Source: Haemophilus haemolyticus (GTDB lineage: Bacteria > Pseudomonadota > Gammaproteobacteria > Enterobacterales > Pasteurellaceae). From it: 64,000 nucleotides of DNA. The notes under the pieces were generated by a model. It had not been told where the DNA came from and made no database searches. It saw nothing but the letters and a program-made list of their open reading frames with translations. How positions within the stretch are numbered: position 1 is the first letter of the stretch; each line of letters opens with the position of its first letter. The stretch covers positions 1 to 64,000 of the forward strand of contig NZ_QQKA01000002.1 of assembly GCF_003493605.1 (NCBI RefSeq), written 5' to 3'. Position numbers and translations under genes: made by a program. This document shows, in pieces, positions 32,296-43,266 of this stretch.

Positions 32296-33828
32296 CTAAT
32301 GACGCCCGCCAAAAGGTGGTTTTGCAAACCAAATCACAATAAACAATCCTAAGAATCCCATAGCTGATAGCCAAAATATTTCATTTGCGCCAATAATAAA
32401 TCCTTGCGATGTTATTTGTTGAGCGAGGTAAGCTGAAGTTTGGGTATCACTTAAACCAAATTGATTCATTTGATGGTAAAAACTTTGGGAAATTGGATTA
32501 TAAGGATTAATGTGTTCTGTTAATTGAGTATGGTGAACAGCCTCACGGTTATACCACATAAATGTGGTTAAAGATGTCCCAACAGAACCAGCTAGAGTTC
32601 TCAAGAAGTTAAATAAGCTAGAGGCGGAAGCCATTCTATGCGCAGGCAAGCCAGACAACGTTATTGTGGTAAGTGGCATAAAGAAACAGGCCACAGCCAA
32701 ACCTTGCACTAATTGTGGTAAAGCCACATCAGCAAAAGTCATTGATGGCTCGAAAGTCACCGCTCGCCAATAAAATGTTATTGCATATACAATAAAACTT
32801 ATCGTCACTAAAATTCGCATATCGATCTTATAACCGAAACGTCCAATAATCGGTGAAAGTAAAATAGGGAATAATCCAACTGGGGAAGCCGCAAGCCCTG
32901 CCCACGTCGCAGTATAATGGAAGACTTGCTGTAGCAAGAGCGGAATTAATACCACAGAACCTAGATAAATCAAAAAGGCTAAACTAGTACATAAACACCC
33001 TACGCTAAAATTACGAGAATGGAAAAGAGAAATATCAACCACAGGATTGTCATCTGTCAATTCCCAAATAACCAAGGCAATCAGACAAACGACAGCCACA
33101 ACGGCTAATATAATGATTTCATTAGAATTAAACCAATCTTGCTCACGCCCCTGATCAAGCATTAATTGCAAACATCCCACGCCTAAGACAAGTAAAACTA
33201 AACCGACTTTATCAATAGGTTGATGAACAATTTCACTTTCTCGGCTACCTAAAATCTTCCAGCTGATTAGCACAACTAATAAACCAATCGGAACATTGAT
33301 GAAGAAAATCCATCCCCAGTGGATATTATCACTAATCCATCCGCCTAAAATTGGGCCAAAAATAGGCGCTACCACAATGGTCATCGACCAAAAGGCTAAA
33401 GCCATTCCTCGTTTTTCGGGTGGATAATTATTTAATAATAAACTTTGCGAAAGAGGGATCACTGGGCCTGCTACAGCACCTTGAATGACGCGAAAAATAA
33501 TTAATGCCTCAAGACTATCTGCAATCCCACAAAGCCAAGAAGATACAACGAATAAAAAAGTTGAGACTAAAAATAACCGCACTTCGCCAAAACGTTTTGC
33601 TAACCAACCTGTTATTGGAATAGAAATCGCATTTGCCACACCAAAAGAAGTAATTACCCACGTACCTTGACTAAAAGATGCGCCAAGATCGCCCGCAATA
33701 GTGGGAATCGCCACATTTGCAATGGTAGAATCTAATACCTGCATAAAGGTGGCGAGAGATAAAGCCAGCGTCAATAAAATCAGAGCGCCACCTTGAATAG
33801 GTGGGAATTTTTTTGCGGAATTGTCCAT
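32296..33828 (-). CDS. emrB: Multidrug efflux MFS transporter EmrB
   Basis: Inner-membrane 14-segment DHA2-family proton antiporter, 510 aa. It works with the periplasmic adaptor EmrA and an outer-membrane channel of the TolC type to expel hydrophobic drugs and uncouplers. Motifs: LDSTIANVAIPTIAGDLGAS (motif D1), GWLAKRFGEVRLF (motif A), RVIQGAVAGPVIPLSQSLLLN, and GPILGGWISDNIHWGWIFFINVPIG (motif C). It follows emrA by 9 bp; no outer-membrane partner gene is nearby. Confidence 0.95.
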   Translation of the reverse strand: MDNSAKKFPPIQGGALILLTLALSLATFMQVLDSTIANVAIPTIAGDLGASFSQGTWVITSFGVANAISIPITGWLAKRFGEVRLFLVSTFLFVVSSWLCGIADSLEALIIFRVIQGAVAGPVIPLSQSLLLNNYPPEKRGMALAFWSMTIVVAPIFGPILGGWISDNIHWGWIFFINVPIGLLVVLISWKILGSRESEIVHQPIDKVGLVLLVLGVGCLQLMLDQGREQDWFNSNEIIILAVVAVVCLIALVIWELTDDNPVVDISLFHSRNFSVGCLCTSLAFLIYLGSVVLIPLLLQQVFHYTATWAGLAASPVGLFPILLSPIIGRFGYKIDMRILVTISFIVYAITFYWRAVTFEPSMTFADVALPQLVQGLAVACFFMPLTTITLSGLPAHRMASASSLFNFLRTLAGSVGTSLTTFMWYNREAVHHTQLTEHINPYNPISQSFYHQMNQFGLSDTQTSAYLAQQITSQGFIIGANEIFWLSAMGFLGLFIVIWFAKPPFGGRH

Positions 33829-33837
33829 AACGCCGCC

Positions 33838-35010
33838 TTAATGGCTGTTTTGCTGAATGATAGATTCGATCAAATCTTCTACCGCACTTTCATCATATTT
33901 AAGTGTATCAGTAGCAAATAAAGTTTTCGGTTCTGATTTTTCTCGTAGCATTGGGCCAGATGAATCTGCAATTCTTACTTTGGCCGTTGCAGAAAGACCA
34001 ATTCTCAATGGTGTTTCTACAAATTGTTGTGGATCTAATTTAATTCGCACAGGTACACGTTGCACCACTTTAATCCAGTTACCCGTAGCATTTTGTGAAG
34101 GTAAAAGTGAAAACGCATTGCCAGTCCCCATTTCAATACCATTTATCACGCCATCAAATTCTTTATTTTTACCGTATAAATCAAAATGAATTTTCACTGG
34201 CTGGCCAATGCGCATATTCGTTAATTGGGTTTCTTTGAAGTTAGCTTCTAACCACATTTGCTCATTAGATACCACCGCCATTAACGCGCCGCCCACTGAA
34301 ACAGCTTGCCCAACTTGAGCATTACGACGCGCCACATAGCCATCAATTGGACTTCTAATTTTTGTACGTTGTAAATTTAACCAAGCCTGCTTGAGTGAAC
34401 TCATTGCGTTCTGTATTTGCGGTTGTTGACGTAATGGAACGTTACTCAATAAAGCCTGATTAGCAGCTAATTGGTTTCTAGAGGAATTTAAATTTGCTTT
34501 GGAAAGCTCGACGGCCTCTTTTGCGTGTTGGAAAGATTCTTTATCAATTGCACCCATTTTTTCAAGTTGAACTCGGCGTGCCAAATTGCCTTGTGCTTGA
34601 GCTAAAGAAATTTCATTGGCGTGCACAGCTGATTGTAATTGCTGCACAGTAAAACCTAGCTGTTCTACCTGACGCACAGCATTGGCGAGATTACTTTTGG
34701 CCTGTTCGAAACTAAGTTTCGCATTCGTATCATCCAATTCAACTAGAATATCACCTGCATGGACTTTATCCATATTGTCAGCATTAATCTTCGCTACATT
34801 ACCCGCAACTTGTGATGACACCATCACTTGATTTCCACCCACATAAGCATCTTCTGTTTCTTCAAAATCCTTCAAGAAGAAAAACCAATACAAAGCACAA
34901 GCAATACCAATAATAAGCAGGAGAAGAATAAAAATGCTTAAGCCTTTTTTACGGTTCGTTTTATTTGATACAGATTTATTTGATGGGTTTTCAGTTGCAG
35001 TTTGCGTCAT
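33838..35010 (-). CDS. emrA: Multidrug efflux periplasmic adaptor EmrA
   Basis: Membrane-fusion protein of 390 aa. There is one N-terminal membrane anchor (about 24-46, GLSIFILLLLIIGIACALYWFFFL), then a split lipoyl domain (EDAYVGGNQVMVSSQVAGNVAKI and YVARRNAQVGQAVSVGGAL) flanking a long alpha-helical hairpin (about 95-215), and a beta-barrel region. First gene of the emrAB pair. I saw no MarR-type regulator beside it. Confidence 0.95.
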   Translation of the reverse strand: MTQTATENPSNKSVSNKTNRKKGLSIFILLLLIIGIACALYWFFFLKDFEETEDAYVGGNQVMVSSQVAGNVAKINADNMDKVHAGDILVELDDTNAKLSFEQAKSNLANAVRQVEQLGFTVQQLQSAVHANEISLAQAQGNLARRVQLEKMGAIDKESFQHAKEAVELSKANLNSSRNQLAANQALLSNVPLRQQPQIQNAMSSLKQAWLNLQRTKIRSPIDGYVARRNAQVGQAVSVGGALMAVVSNEQMWLEANFKETQLTNMRIGQPVKIHFDLYGKNKEFDGVINGIEMGTGNAFSLLPSQNATGNWIKVVQRVPVRIKLDPQQFVETPLRIGLSATAKVRIADSSGPMLREKSEPKTLFATDTLKYDESAVEDLIESIIQQNSH

Positions 35011-35194
35011 AATGCCTTCCCTAAGCTGGGATAATGTTTAAAAATGAGATATTTGAGATAACCTTTAAAACTATCAAAAATAAAAAAATGAAGGCTCATT
35101 ATGAAACTTTAAAAAGGGGAACTCAAGGGAAATCATCATCTCTTTATTTTCTAGATTAATGAATGCTCTAAAGATATGGTCTCATTAATTTGAT

Positions 35195-35677
35195 TTATTT
35201 TCGTGTAAGAATCAAAAATCGACAATCATAGCGATTTTGTTCATCCGCCTTACGATATTCGTCAAATTCAATTTTCCACTCATCCCAATTCAATTGAGGA
35301 AAAAAAGTATCACCATCTAGTTCTGCCTGAATTTGAGTAAGGTATAACTTATCTGCTTTCGGTAAATATTGTTTGAATAACTCTCCCCCACCAATCAACA
35401 TAATTTCATCAAAATCTCTGACAAAATCTACCGCACTTTCAAGACCATCTTTCCATACCACACCTTCGTGTTTAAAAGGCTGGCGAGAAAGTACGATATT
35501 GGTCCGTTTAGGTAGCGGGCGACCAATACTTTCAAACGTTTTACGCCCCATGATGACAGGTTTGCCCGTCGTGTTCTGACGAAACCATGCCAAATCAGCA
35601 GGCAAGTGCCAAGGCATTTGGTTATCTTTACCAATCACGCTATTTAATGTTGTTGCCACAATTAAACTAAATGTCAT
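35195..35677 (-). CDS. folA: Dihydrofolate reductase
   Basis: Reduces dihydrofolate to tetrahydrofolate with NADPH; the trimethoprim target. 160 aa, as in E. coli (159). Key residues are present: SLIVATTLNSVIGKDNQMPWHLPADLAWF (Met20-loop equivalent and catalytic acid), GKPVIMGRKTFESIGRPLP, IMLIGGGELF for the cofactor pyrophosphate. It stands alone and is divergent from proB. A USS (ACCGCACTT) lies inside the coding region near 35430. Confidence 0.97.
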   Translation of the reverse strand: MTFSLIVATTLNSVIGKDNQMPWHLPADLAWFRQNTTGKPVIMGRKTFESIGRPLPKRTNIVLSRQPFKHEGVVWKDGLESAVDFVRDFDEIMLIGGGELFKQYLPKADKLYLTQIQAELDGDTFFPQLNWDEWKIEFDEYRKADEQNRYDCRFLILTRK

Positions 35678-35778
35678 AAATCCCCCTAAAATTTGCCGTT
35701 ACTATACCTGATATTAGGTGATTTTTCATTGATTTAGTGATAACGTTAATGCCAATTTTAAGAACTTTGGAAACGACT

Positions 35779-36882
35779 ATGAATAAAAAAACAATCGTAG
35801 TGAAATTTGGTACAAGTACCCTAACACAGGGTTCGCCAAAACTGAATTCACCGCATATGATGGAAATCGTTCGTCAAATTGCAAAACTGCATAATGATGG
35901 ATTTCGTATAGTGATCGTTACTTCAGGCGCTATTGCAGCGGGTCGCCATTATCTGAATCATCCTCAATTACCACCCACTATTGCCTCAAAGCAACTACTT
36001 GCAGCGGTTGGTCAAAGCCAATTAATTCAGGCTTGGGAAAAATTATTTGCTATTTATGATATTCATATCGGACAACTTTTATTAACTCGTGCCGATATTG
36101 AAGATCGCGAACGTTTTTTAAATGCGCGAGATACTTTACATGCACTTTTAGATAACCACATTATTCCTGTAATTAATGAAAATGATGCGGTGGCGACCGC
36201 AGAAATTAAAGTGGGCGATAATGACAATTTATCCGCATTAGTCGCTATTCTTGTTCAGGCAGAACAGCTTTATTTATTAACTGATCAACAAGGTTTATTT
36301 GATAGTGATCCGCGTAAAAATCCTGAAGCGAAATTAATTCCAGTTGTAGAACAAATCACTGATCACATTCGCTCAATCGCTGGTGGTAGTGGGACTAATC
36401 TTGGCACTGGTGGAATGATGACCAAAATCATTGCTGCCGATGTTGCGACTCGCTCTGGAATTGAAACAATTATTGCACCAGGTAATCGTTCAAATGTAAT
36501 TGCAGATCTTGCTTATGAACAAAATATTGGTACAAAATTTATTGCACACCAATCTGATCGATTAGAAAGTCGCAAACAATGGCTTTTCGCCGCGCCATCT
36601 GCTGGCATTATCACCGTTGACGAGGGGGCTAAAAACGCTATTCTTGAACAAAATAAATCCTTATTACCCGCTGGCATTATTAACGTAGAAGGGCTTTTTT
36701 CGCGTGGTGAAGTAGTCAAAATACGCACTCAATCGGGTAAAGACATTGCGCTAGGTATGCCACGCTATAACAGCGATGCCCTACAATTAATTAAGGGCCG
36801 AAAATCAGCAGACATTGAGAATGTTTTAGGCTATGAATACGGTGCAGTCGCAATGCATCGTGATGATATGATTATTTTGTAA
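35779..36882 (+). CDS. proB: Glutamate 5-kinase
   Basis: Phosphorylates glutamate, the first step of proline synthesis, and is feedback-inhibited by proline. The start at 35779 ([16 protein letters not shown]) gives 367 aa, identical in length to the E. coli enzyme. The amino-acid kinase domain has [27 protein letters not shown] and [13 protein letters not shown]; the C-terminal PUA domain covers about 275-367. proA is not adjacent, unlike in E. coli. It ends at a shared hairpin with convergent ftsN. Confidence 0.97.
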   Translation: MNKKTIVVKFGTSTLTQGSPKLNSPHMMEIVRQIAKLHNDGFRIVIVTSGAIAAGRHYLNHPQLPPTIASKQLLAAVGQSQLIQAWEKLFAIYDIHIGQLLLTRADIEDRERFLNARDTLHALLDNHIIPVINENDAVATAEIKVGDNDNLSALVAILVQAEQLYLLTDQQGLFDSDPRKNPEAKLIPVVEQITDHIRSIAGGSGTNLGTGGMMTKIIAADVATRSGIETIIAPGNRSNVIADLAYEQNIGTKFIAHQSDRLESRKQWLFAAPSAGIITVDEGAKNAILEQNKSLLPAGIINVEGLFSRGEVVKIRTQSGKDIALGMPRYNSDALQLIKGRKSADIENVLGYEYGAVAMHRDDMIIL

Positions 36883-36894
36883 TAACCCTTAATG

Positions 36895-36940
36895 AAAAAA
36901 TCCCAACTAATTGCACCGCACTTTTAGTAGGGATTTTTTT
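36895..36940. terminator. Bidirectional terminator between proB and ftsN
   Basis: AAAAAATCCC (36895-36904) pairs with GGGATTTTTT (36930-36939); the loop contains an uptake signal (ACCGCACTT). Confidence 0.75.
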
Positions 36941-36995
36941 ATTTCAATGATAGAGATCTAATGTATCAAGATAACTCAACAATGTTAGATTAGCA

Positions 36996-37784
36996 TCACA
37001 TGCCAATCACAACACAATCTGCCACACTTTTGGCTTTACTTTGCGCTTGCACTGCGGCATCTCGACTAGCAAATCCACCAACACGAACACGGTTCCATTC
37101 ACCATTCACTTGCACTTGTGCATTTAAACCAGTCATTGATAAGCGTCCTTGCAAATTTTCAGCTTGCGCTCTATTTTTGAAAGCGCCACATTGTAAACCG
37201 AATTTTTTACCACCGTTCAAATTATCTGTAGTTTTAGGTTGCTCAACTTTTTTAGCAGTATCAATTTTAGGCTGTTCTTGTTTTTGTGTAGATTCAGGTT
37301 GCACTGTTTCTGTTTTTACTACTTCAGACTTTTTCGCTTGCTCTACTTTTTGCGCTACTTGCACTTGTTGAGCTTTTGTCATTTCTTCCACACGTTGTTT
37401 CTCCGCTAATTTACGCGCCTCTTCTGCTGCTTGTTGTTCTTTTTCCATTTGCACTAAAACTTGGCGTTGTTCTTCGGTTAAGCGCATATTTTGCTCTACG
37501 CTTGTAGGTTTATTATCAACAGGAACAGTTCGAGTTTCTAATGCTTTGATATAACTCCAAACTTCCTCCGGGCGATTAGGTAAGACACTTTTAGGTTGCG
37601 TTTTTTCTTGTTGTGTCGCAGCCTGTTGCACTACAGCTTCGCTATTTTTATTTTTCAACAAATAAAGCCCTACGCCAAAAGCCAACACAATGACTAAAGC
37701 GAGGATGAGCAGAATGTTCTTATTCTTTTTTGTTTTTTTCTTATTATTTGAACCGCGACGTGCGGCAAAATCTCGGTGAGCCAC
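36996..37784 (-). CDS. ftsN: Cell division protein FtsN (SPOR domain)
   Basis: A late divisome protein that triggers septal peptidoglycan synthesis. 262 aa: a short basic cytoplasmic tail (MAHRDFAARRGSNNKKKTKKNKN), one membrane span (about 24-43), a Gln/Glu/Lys-rich periplasmic linker with helix-prone stretches (95-190), and a C-terminal SPOR domain (from KKFGLQCGAFKNRAQAENLQ) that binds denuded septal glycan. A Cys pair (LQCGAF and VADCVVI) matches the SPOR disulfide. Low overall similarity is normal in this family; assignment rests on architecture. Confidence 0.88.
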   Translation of the reverse strand: MAHRDFAARRGSNNKKKTKKNKNILLILALVIVLAFGVGLYLLKNKNSEAVVQQAATQQEKTQPKSVLPNRPEEVWSYIKALETRTVPVDNKPTSVEQNMRLTEEQRQVLVQMEKEQQAAEEARKLAEKQRVEEMTKAQQVQVAQKVEQAKKSEVVKTETVQPESTQKQEQPKIDTAKKVEQPKTTDNLNGGKKFGLQCGAFKNRAQAENLQGRLSMTGLNAQVQVNGEWNRVRVGGFASRDAAVQAQSKAKSVADCVVIGM

Positions 37785-37904
37785 AATAAATTCCTAAATT
37801 TGAAATGATATTTTAATAATTCAACAAAACTTGCTAAGTTTACTGAAAAATAGGCTTTAAATAAAGACTAACATCAATAGATTATCTTGTATAAACACAA
37901 AATA

Positions 37905-37941
37905 AAAATACCGCACTTATTAGCTAAGCGCGGTATTTTTT
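37905..37941. terminator. Terminator at the end of the nap operon
   Basis: AAAATACCGC (37905-37914) pairs with GCGGTATTTT (37930-37939), followed by more T. It is 19 bp past the napC stop on the minus strand and contains a USS. Confidence 0.8.
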
Positions 37942-37959
37942 CACAATATTTTGAGAAAA

Positions 37960-38562
37960 TTATTTCTCGTCTTTGAATCCTGACTCAACGCCACTCATAT
38001 CAGGTAATTGGTGTGCAATACCTTTGTGACAATCAATACAAGTTTTACCTTCAGTCTTCATTTTTTCATGCATACGTGCAGCCACAGAACGTTGATCGTT
38101 GAAGTTCATACGATCTACTTTATGACAGTTACGGCATTCTTTAGAATCGTTAGCTTTCATACGAGCCCATTCGTTTTCAGCCATTTCTAAACGATGCGCA
38201 TTGAATTTTTCTAATGTATCCACTTTTCCAGTATAGTGCGCATATACTTCTTTCGCCGCAATAATTTTACGTTTCATTTTAGGGCCAAATTCATGCGGCA
38301 CGTGGCAGTCTGGACAACTTGCGCCCACGCCTGTACGAGTTTGATAATGCACGCTATGTAAATATTCTGGATAAGCATCTTGCATATGGCAGCTTGCACA
38401 GAACTGTTCAGTGTTGGTTTTTTCTAAACCATAATTAAAACCAACCCAAGAAAGAATACCGCCAATAGCCGATAAGATAATAATCGTACCTATCGCCATA
38501 CGGCTTGGTTTTCTAAACCATTGCCAGAAACGTTTTAAGATATTTGGTTTTTTCTCAGACAT
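37960..38562 (-). CDS. napC: Membrane-anchored tetraheme cytochrome NapC
   Basis: Passes electrons from menaquinol to the periplasmic nitrate reductase. 200 aa: one N-terminal membrane helix (about 21-42, MAIGTIIILSAIGGILSWVGFNYGL) and four c-type heme sites: CASCH, CPDCH, CRNCH and CIDCH. Last gene of napFDAGHBC and adjacent to napB. Having both napC and the napGH pair gives two routes from the quinone pool. Confidence 0.97.
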   Translation of the reverse strand: MSEKKPNILKRFWQWFRKPSRMAIGTIIILSAIGGILSWVGFNYGLEKTNTEQFCASCHMQDAYPEYLHSVHYQTRTGVGASCPDCHVPHEFGPKMKRKIIAAKEVYAHYTGKVDTLEKFNAHRLEMAENEWARMKANDSKECRNCHKVDRMNFNDQRSVAARMHEKMKTEGKTCIDCHKGIAHQLPDMSGVESGFKDEK

Positions 38563-38576
38563 ATAGACCTCTTAAA

Positions 38577-39020
38577 CTAGTTTCCGTAACCTTTCATCGG
38601 TTTAAAATCATTTGGAACAATTGGATCTACGTTTGATTGAGAAACGTGACATTGTAAACAGAAATAACGACGCGGAGAGGAGCTTGAACCTACTTTTCCA
38701 TCACGATCCATAAAGTGAGTTGGGCTGATTCGAGTTGCACCGCTCAAACGAGAATTTTCTGGGCTGTGACAATTTAAACATTGATTTACATTTTTTGTCA
38801 CTTGATAATTTGCAACACTATGTGGAACCATTGGAGGCTGGTTTACATAGTTCAATGCGGGTAATTCGCTTTGACGCGGTGCATTATGAAATGCTGGAGC
38901 AATGTTTTCAGCCGCTTGAGTTAAATCTTTTCCCACTGCTGGTGCATCAGATGCCATCAGTGAACCAGCAAAAAGTGCGGTAAATAATCCCGCTAAAATT
39001 TTAGATACCTGTTTAGTCAT
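38577..39020 (-). CDS. napB: Diheme cytochrome NapB, small subunit of periplasmic nitrate reductase
   Basis: Transfers electrons to NapA in the periplasm. I start at the ATG 39020 (MTKQVSKILAGLF), which has AGGGGAG eight bases upstream; a GTG at 39029 overlaps the napH stop and is less likely. 147 aa with a cleavable signal peptide ending near LMASDA and two heme sites, CLNCH and CLQCH, with distal histidines (VPHSV, SPTHFMD). Confidence 0.96.
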   Translation of the reverse strand: MTKQVSKILAGLFTALFAGSLMASDAPAVGKDLTQAAENIAPAFHNAPRQSELPALNYVNQPPMVPHSVANYQVTKNVNQCLNCHSPENSRLSGATRISPTHFMDRDGKVGSSSSPRRYFCLQCHVSQSNVDPIVPNDFKPMKGYGN

Positions 39021-39025
39021 ATTAA

Positions 39026-39889
39026 TCACTCCCCTGAATGATCGAATCTGGTCGAAAATTTAAAAACTTTTTCAGCGCAAACGTCAATACAACGTCCGCA
39101 GCTGATGCAATCTTTGGAAAGCACGAGTAGGCTTTCGTCTTTTTTTCCGTGTAAAGGCGAACGTAACACTTGGGCTTCGGGACAAACATTGTAGCAATCC
39201 ATACAATTATCGCATTTAGCACGATCAATCACTTTAATACGGATTAAACTTTTTGCACCAATCACACCATAAGCAGCACCAATTGGGCAAAGATGTCCAC
39301 ACCAGCCATGTTCGGCAATCAATAAATCAAAAAGAAAAATAACAAGTAATAGCCAGCCTGTTGCACCAAAACCAAATACAAAAGCTCGACCAAGAGCAGC
39401 CACTGGATTAACCCACTCCCAAAGCAACATTCCGCTGACACTACTGCCTAGCAAAATAAGCACAAGAATGCCATAACGTAAACTACGCGAAATTTTTGCT
39501 GTTTGGCGAATGCCTAACTTACGGCGAAGCCACGCAGCACAGTCAGTCACAACATTTAGTGGGCATACCCAACCACAAAACACTTTACTGCCGAGTACTG
39601 CGTAAAATAACACAATAATTGCAGCACCAATTAAGGTTAGAGCATCAGGTAAATGTCTTGCAGCCAAGCTTTCAGCGGTAATTAACGGGTCACTTAATGG
39701 AATAGTATCGAGCAATAGGCTTCCACTATAATTACCTTTTAAAATCCATACGCCAAAATAAGGCCCACTTAAAAACATGGCAAGAATGCTAAGCTGGCTT
39801 AATCGACGCCAAAACAAAAAGCGGTTTGCACACCACCAGCCCCATTTTTCTCGAGCCTCTTTACCTGCAAATTTTGGTGTATTTGCCAT
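39026..39889 (-). CDS. napH: Quinol dehydrogenase membrane component NapH
   Basis: A polytopic iron-sulfur protein that, with NapG, takes electrons from quinol. 287 aa with four membrane segments, the cytoplasmic CxxxCP motifs (CGWVCPL, CGHLCPIG) and two 4Fe-4S ferredoxin motifs near the C-terminus (CDNCMDCYNVCPEA and CISCGRCIDVCAEK). Its start overlaps the napG stop by one base, showing translational coupling. Confidence 0.96.
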   Translation of the reverse strand: MANTPKFAGKEAREKWGWWCANRFLFWRRLSQLSILAMFLSGPYFGVWILKGNYSGSLLLDTIPLSDPLITAESLAARHLPDALTLIGAAIIVLFYAVLGSKVFCGWVCPLNVVTDCAAWLRRKLGIRQTAKISRSLRYGILVLILLGSSVSGMLLWEWVNPVAALGRAFVFGFGATGWLLLVIFLFDLLIAEHGWCGHLCPIGAAYGVIGAKSLIRIKVIDRAKCDNCMDCYNVCPEAQVLRSPLHGKKDESLLVLSKDCISCGRCIDVCAEKVFKFSTRFDHSGE

Positions 39890-40728
39890 TATGTGCCACT
39901 CCCTAAAATAGGCGCAAGCACGGGTTCTGCTGGTTCAGGCATTACTGTAGCTCCCTCTGGCGTTCGAGTTGGCAACGAAATCATATCTTTAGGCGCAAGA
40001 GAATGACCAGCTTTCGCTTTTTCTTCCCAGCCTAAACGATAATGTTTACCTAACATACCTTTTGCAAGATCCATTGGTAAAATTTTAATCGCTGCTTCTT
40101 CTAACACACAAGCTTGCTCACATTTTCCACATCCGGTACAAGCATCAGAATGTACTGTTGGAATAAATAACGCGTGCTTATCAGAACGTGGATTATGTTG
40201 TTTTTCCAATGTAATCGCTTTGTCGATTAATGGACAAACCCGATAACAAACATCGCAACGTAATCCTTGATAATTTAAGCAAGTTTCGTGATCTAACAGT
40301 ACTGACAGCCCCATTCGCGATTCATTAATATCTGTTGCTTGACGATCTAATGCACCACTAGGACAGGCTTTTGCACAAGGAATATCCGGACACATTTCAC
40401 AAGGTTTATCACGCGCAATAAAATAAGGTGTTCCCGCTTCTACTGGCGATAATAAAGATGCTAAATGCAGCATGTCATAAGGACAGGCTTGAACACATTG
40501 TCCACAACGAATACAAGCGGCAGAAAACGCTTTTGCATCTTGCAAAGCAAAGGGCGGACGTAATGGCACGCCTTCGCGCGCAAGACTTTGATTTTGCTGC
40601 AATCCCAACAAGATCCCAACGCCAGCTAAACCACCCGCAGTACGGGTTGCTTCTTTAAGAAATTTTCTACGTTCAGGATTGAGTGCCGGTTTCTTCATTT
40701 TCTTTTTAGATTTTAACCGCACTTTCAT
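39889..40728 (-). CDS. napG: Ferredoxin-type protein NapG
   Basis: A periplasmic protein exported folded by the Tat pathway, with four 4Fe-4S clusters ([46 protein letters not shown]), shuttling electrons from NapH. The Tat motif is RRKFLK. The first ATG (40728) has GAGGA only two bases away, and its first codons are an uptake signal (AAAGTGCGGTTA, read K-V-R-L). A second ATG at 40698 ([15 protein letters not shown]) fits homologues better and may be the true start. Ends with a Pro/Glu-rich tail. Confidence 0.95.
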   Translation of the reverse strand: MKVRLKSKKKMKKPALNPERRKFLKEATRTAGGLAGVGILLGLQQNQSLAREGVPLRPPFALQDAKAFSAACIRCGQCVQACPYDMLHLASLLSPVEAGTPYFIARDKPCEMCPDIPCAKACPSGALDRQATDINESRMGLSVLLDHETCLNYQGLRCDVCYRVCPLIDKAITLEKQHNPRSDKHALFIPTVHSDACTGCGKCEQACVLEEAAIKILPMDLAKGMLGKHYRLGWEEKAKAGHSLAPKDMISLPTRTPEGATVMPEPAEPVLAPILGSGT

Positions 40729-40782
40729 CTTCCTCTTTTATTGATAGGAGAAAATAAAGTGCGGTTGATTTTTACATGGTTT

Positions 40783-43266
40783 TTACGCAGCCTTTTCCAC
40801 TTTTACCGCACATTTTTTGAAGTCGGTTTCTTTTGAAATTGGGTCTGTCGCATCTAGCGTTAAGTTATTTGCAAGCTGACCTGCATCAAAGAAAGTGGTA
40901 AATACTAAGCCACGAGGTGGTTTATTACGTCCGCGAGTATCTAAGTAAGAAATCATTTCGCCTCGACGAGATGAAATCTTAATTTTATCGCCGTGACGTA
41001 AACCACGTGCTTGTGCATCTAATGGGTGCATCCATACTAAATTATTTGGAAATGCGCGATGCAATTCTGGTACACGGCGTGTCATTGTACCCGTATGCCA
41101 ATGTTCAAGAACACGACCCGTCGATAACCATAAATCGTATTCATTATCGGGTGACTCAGCTGGTGGTTCATAAGGCACCGCAAGAATAATCGCTTTCTTA
41201 TCAGGATAACCATAGAAAGCCACACCTTCCCCTTCTTTAACATACGGATCATAGCCTTCACGGTAACGCCACAAGGTTTCTTTACCTTCTACAACTGGCC
41301 AACGTAAACCACGCGCTTTATGATACATATCAAATGGAGCTAAATCGTGACCGTGACCGCGACCAAATTCAGCGTATTCTTCAAATAAACCTTTGTGAAC
41401 GTAATAACCAAAGTATTCTGATTCGTCGTTTAATTGACCTTCAGCAAGTTCGCTCAATGGGAATTTATCTACTTGACCATTTTTGAAAAGCACTTCATAT
41501 AAAGTTTTACCTCTATATTCAGGCATTTGTGCAAGTAATTCTTCTGTCCACATTTCATCTGTCGTGAAGTATTTTGCAAACTCCATTAATTGCCATAAGT
41601 CTGATTTTGCTTCGCCCGGTGCTTTGACTTGCTGACGCCAGAATTGAGTACGACGTTCTGCATTACCGTAAGCCCCCTCTTTTTCTACCCACATTGCCGT
41701 TGGAAGAATTAAGTCAGCGGAAAGTGCGGATACAGTTGGGTAAGGATCTGAAACAATCACGAAGTTGCCTTCTTTACGCCAGCCTGGCAAACGCTCTTGA
41801 TTAATGTTTGGCCCTGCTTGCATATTATTGTTACACATTTGCCATAACACATTCATTTTGCCATCATTCATTGCACGGTCTTGTGCAATTGTGTGTAACC
41901 CCACTTTTTCAGAAACCGTCCCCTTTGGTAATTTCCAAATACGTTCGGCAATTTCACGGTGTTTTGGATTAGTTACCACTAAGTCGGCAGGTAAACGATG
42001 AGGGAATGAACCTACTTCACGTGCCGTACCACAAGCAGAAGGCTGACCAGTTAATGAAAATGGTCCACAACCCGGGATTGAAATTTTTCCAGTAAGTAAA
42101 TGAATATTGTAGATTAATTGGTTTACCCACACACCACGTGTATGTTGGTTAAAGCCCATTGTCCAGTAGGAAACCACTTTCTTCGTTGGATCAGCATAAA
42201 GTTTCGCTAAAGTTTCTAGCTGAACTTTATCTAGACCTGACATTTGAGATACTTTTTCAACCGTATATTCTGATACAAGTTGCTTTAATTCTTCAAAAGA
42301 AGAATCGTGCATTTTCCCAGCTGTTTTACGATTCGTGTCTTTTTCTAATGGATGCTCTGGACGCAAACCATAGCCAATATTCGTTTCTCCGCGTTTAAAT
42401 TTGGTATGTTTATTAACAAAATCCCAATTAATCGCATTATTTTGAATAAGATAATTGATGATATAGTTCATAATCGCCAAATCAGTTTGCGGTGTAAATA
42501 TCAAACCGTGATCGGCAAGTTCAAAACTACGATGCTCGTAAGTAGAAAGTACAGTAACACTAACATCAGGATTAGAAATACGACGATCAGTAATACGCGA
42601 CCACAAAATTGGGTGCATTTCCGCCATATTTGATCCCCAAAGAACAAAAGCATCTGCCTGTTCAATATCGTTATAGCAACCCATAGGTTCATCCATACCA
42701 AAAGTACGCATAAATGCAACCGCTGCAGATGCCATACAGTGACGCGCATTCGGGTCTACGTTGTTAGAACGGAAACCAGCTTTCCAAAGTTTGTTTTTCG
42801 CATAGCCTTCCCAAATGGTTGATTGTCCAGAAGTGAACATACCCACTGCATTTTGCCCGTTCTTTTTAAAAGCTTCTTTAAATTTTTCAGCCATTGTTTT
42901 GAACGCAACATCCCAAGAAACAGGCGTAAAATCGCCGTTCTTATCAAATTTTCCGTTTGTCATACGTAAAAGTGGCTGAGTTACACGGTCTTTACCGTAC
43001 ATAATTTTCGGTAAGAAGTAACCTTTAATACAGTTTAAACCACGGTTTACTTCTGCTTCCGGATCACCCTGAGATGCCACAACACGTCCATCTTTAGTAC
43101 CCACTAATACTGCACAACCGGTACCACAGAAACGACATACTGCTTTGTCCCATTTAATTTCGGATTCAGCCGCAACCACATTTTTGACTGGGATGGTTAG
43201 CCCCGCAGCCGTTGCCGCAGCTACAGCTGCGTTGGCTTTCATAAAGTCTCGACGACTTAAACTCAT
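40783..43266 (-). CDS. napA: Periplasmic nitrate reductase catalytic subunit NapA
   Basis: A molybdenum enzyme that reduces nitrate to nitrite in the periplasm. 827 aa. A Tat signal starts it ([19 protein letters not shown]). The 4Fe-4S ligands are Cys44, Cys47, Cys51 and Cys79 ([15 protein letters not shown]). The molybdenum ligand Cys is in [17 protein letters not shown], and bis-MGD cofactor motifs such as [17 protein letters not shown] lie near the C-terminus. It is the third gene of the operon but is preceded by an unusual 155-bp gap after napD. Confidence 0.99.
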   Translation of the reverse strand: MSLSRRDFMKANAAVAAATAAGLTIPVKNVVAAESEIKWDKAVCRFCGTGCAVLVGTKDGRVVASQGDPEAEVNRGLNCIKGYFLPKIMYGKDRVTQPLLRMTNGKFDKNGDFTPVSWDVAFKTMAEKFKEAFKKNGQNAVGMFTSGQSTIWEGYAKNKLWKAGFRSNNVDPNARHCMASAAVAFMRTFGMDEPMGCYNDIEQADAFVLWGSNMAEMHPILWSRITDRRISNPDVSVTVLSTYEHRSFELADHGLIFTPQTDLAIMNYIINYLIQNNAINWDFVNKHTKFKRGETNIGYGLRPEHPLEKDTNRKTAGKMHDSSFEELKQLVSEYTVEKVSQMSGLDKVQLETLAKLYADPTKKVVSYWTMGFNQHTRGVWVNQLIYNIHLLTGKISIPGCGPFSLTGQPSACGTAREVGSFPHRLPADLVVTNPKHREIAERIWKLPKGTVSEKVGLHTIAQDRAMNDGKMNVLWQMCNNNMQAGPNINQERLPGWRKEGNFVIVSDPYPTVSALSADLILPTAMWVEKEGAYGNAERRTQFWRQQVKAPGEAKSDLWQLMEFAKYFTTDEMWTEELLAQMPEYRGKTLYEVLFKNGQVDKFPLSELAEGQLNDESEYFGYYVHKGLFEEYAEFGRGHGHDLAPFDMYHKARGLRWPVVEGKETLWRYREGYDPYVKEGEGVAFYGYPDKKAIILAVPYEPPAESPDNEYDLWLSTGRVLEHWHTGTMTRRVPELHRAFPNNLVWMHPLDAQARGLRHGDKIKISSRRGEMISYLDTRGRNKPPRGLVFTTFFDAGQLANNLTLDATDPISKETDFKKCAVKVEKAA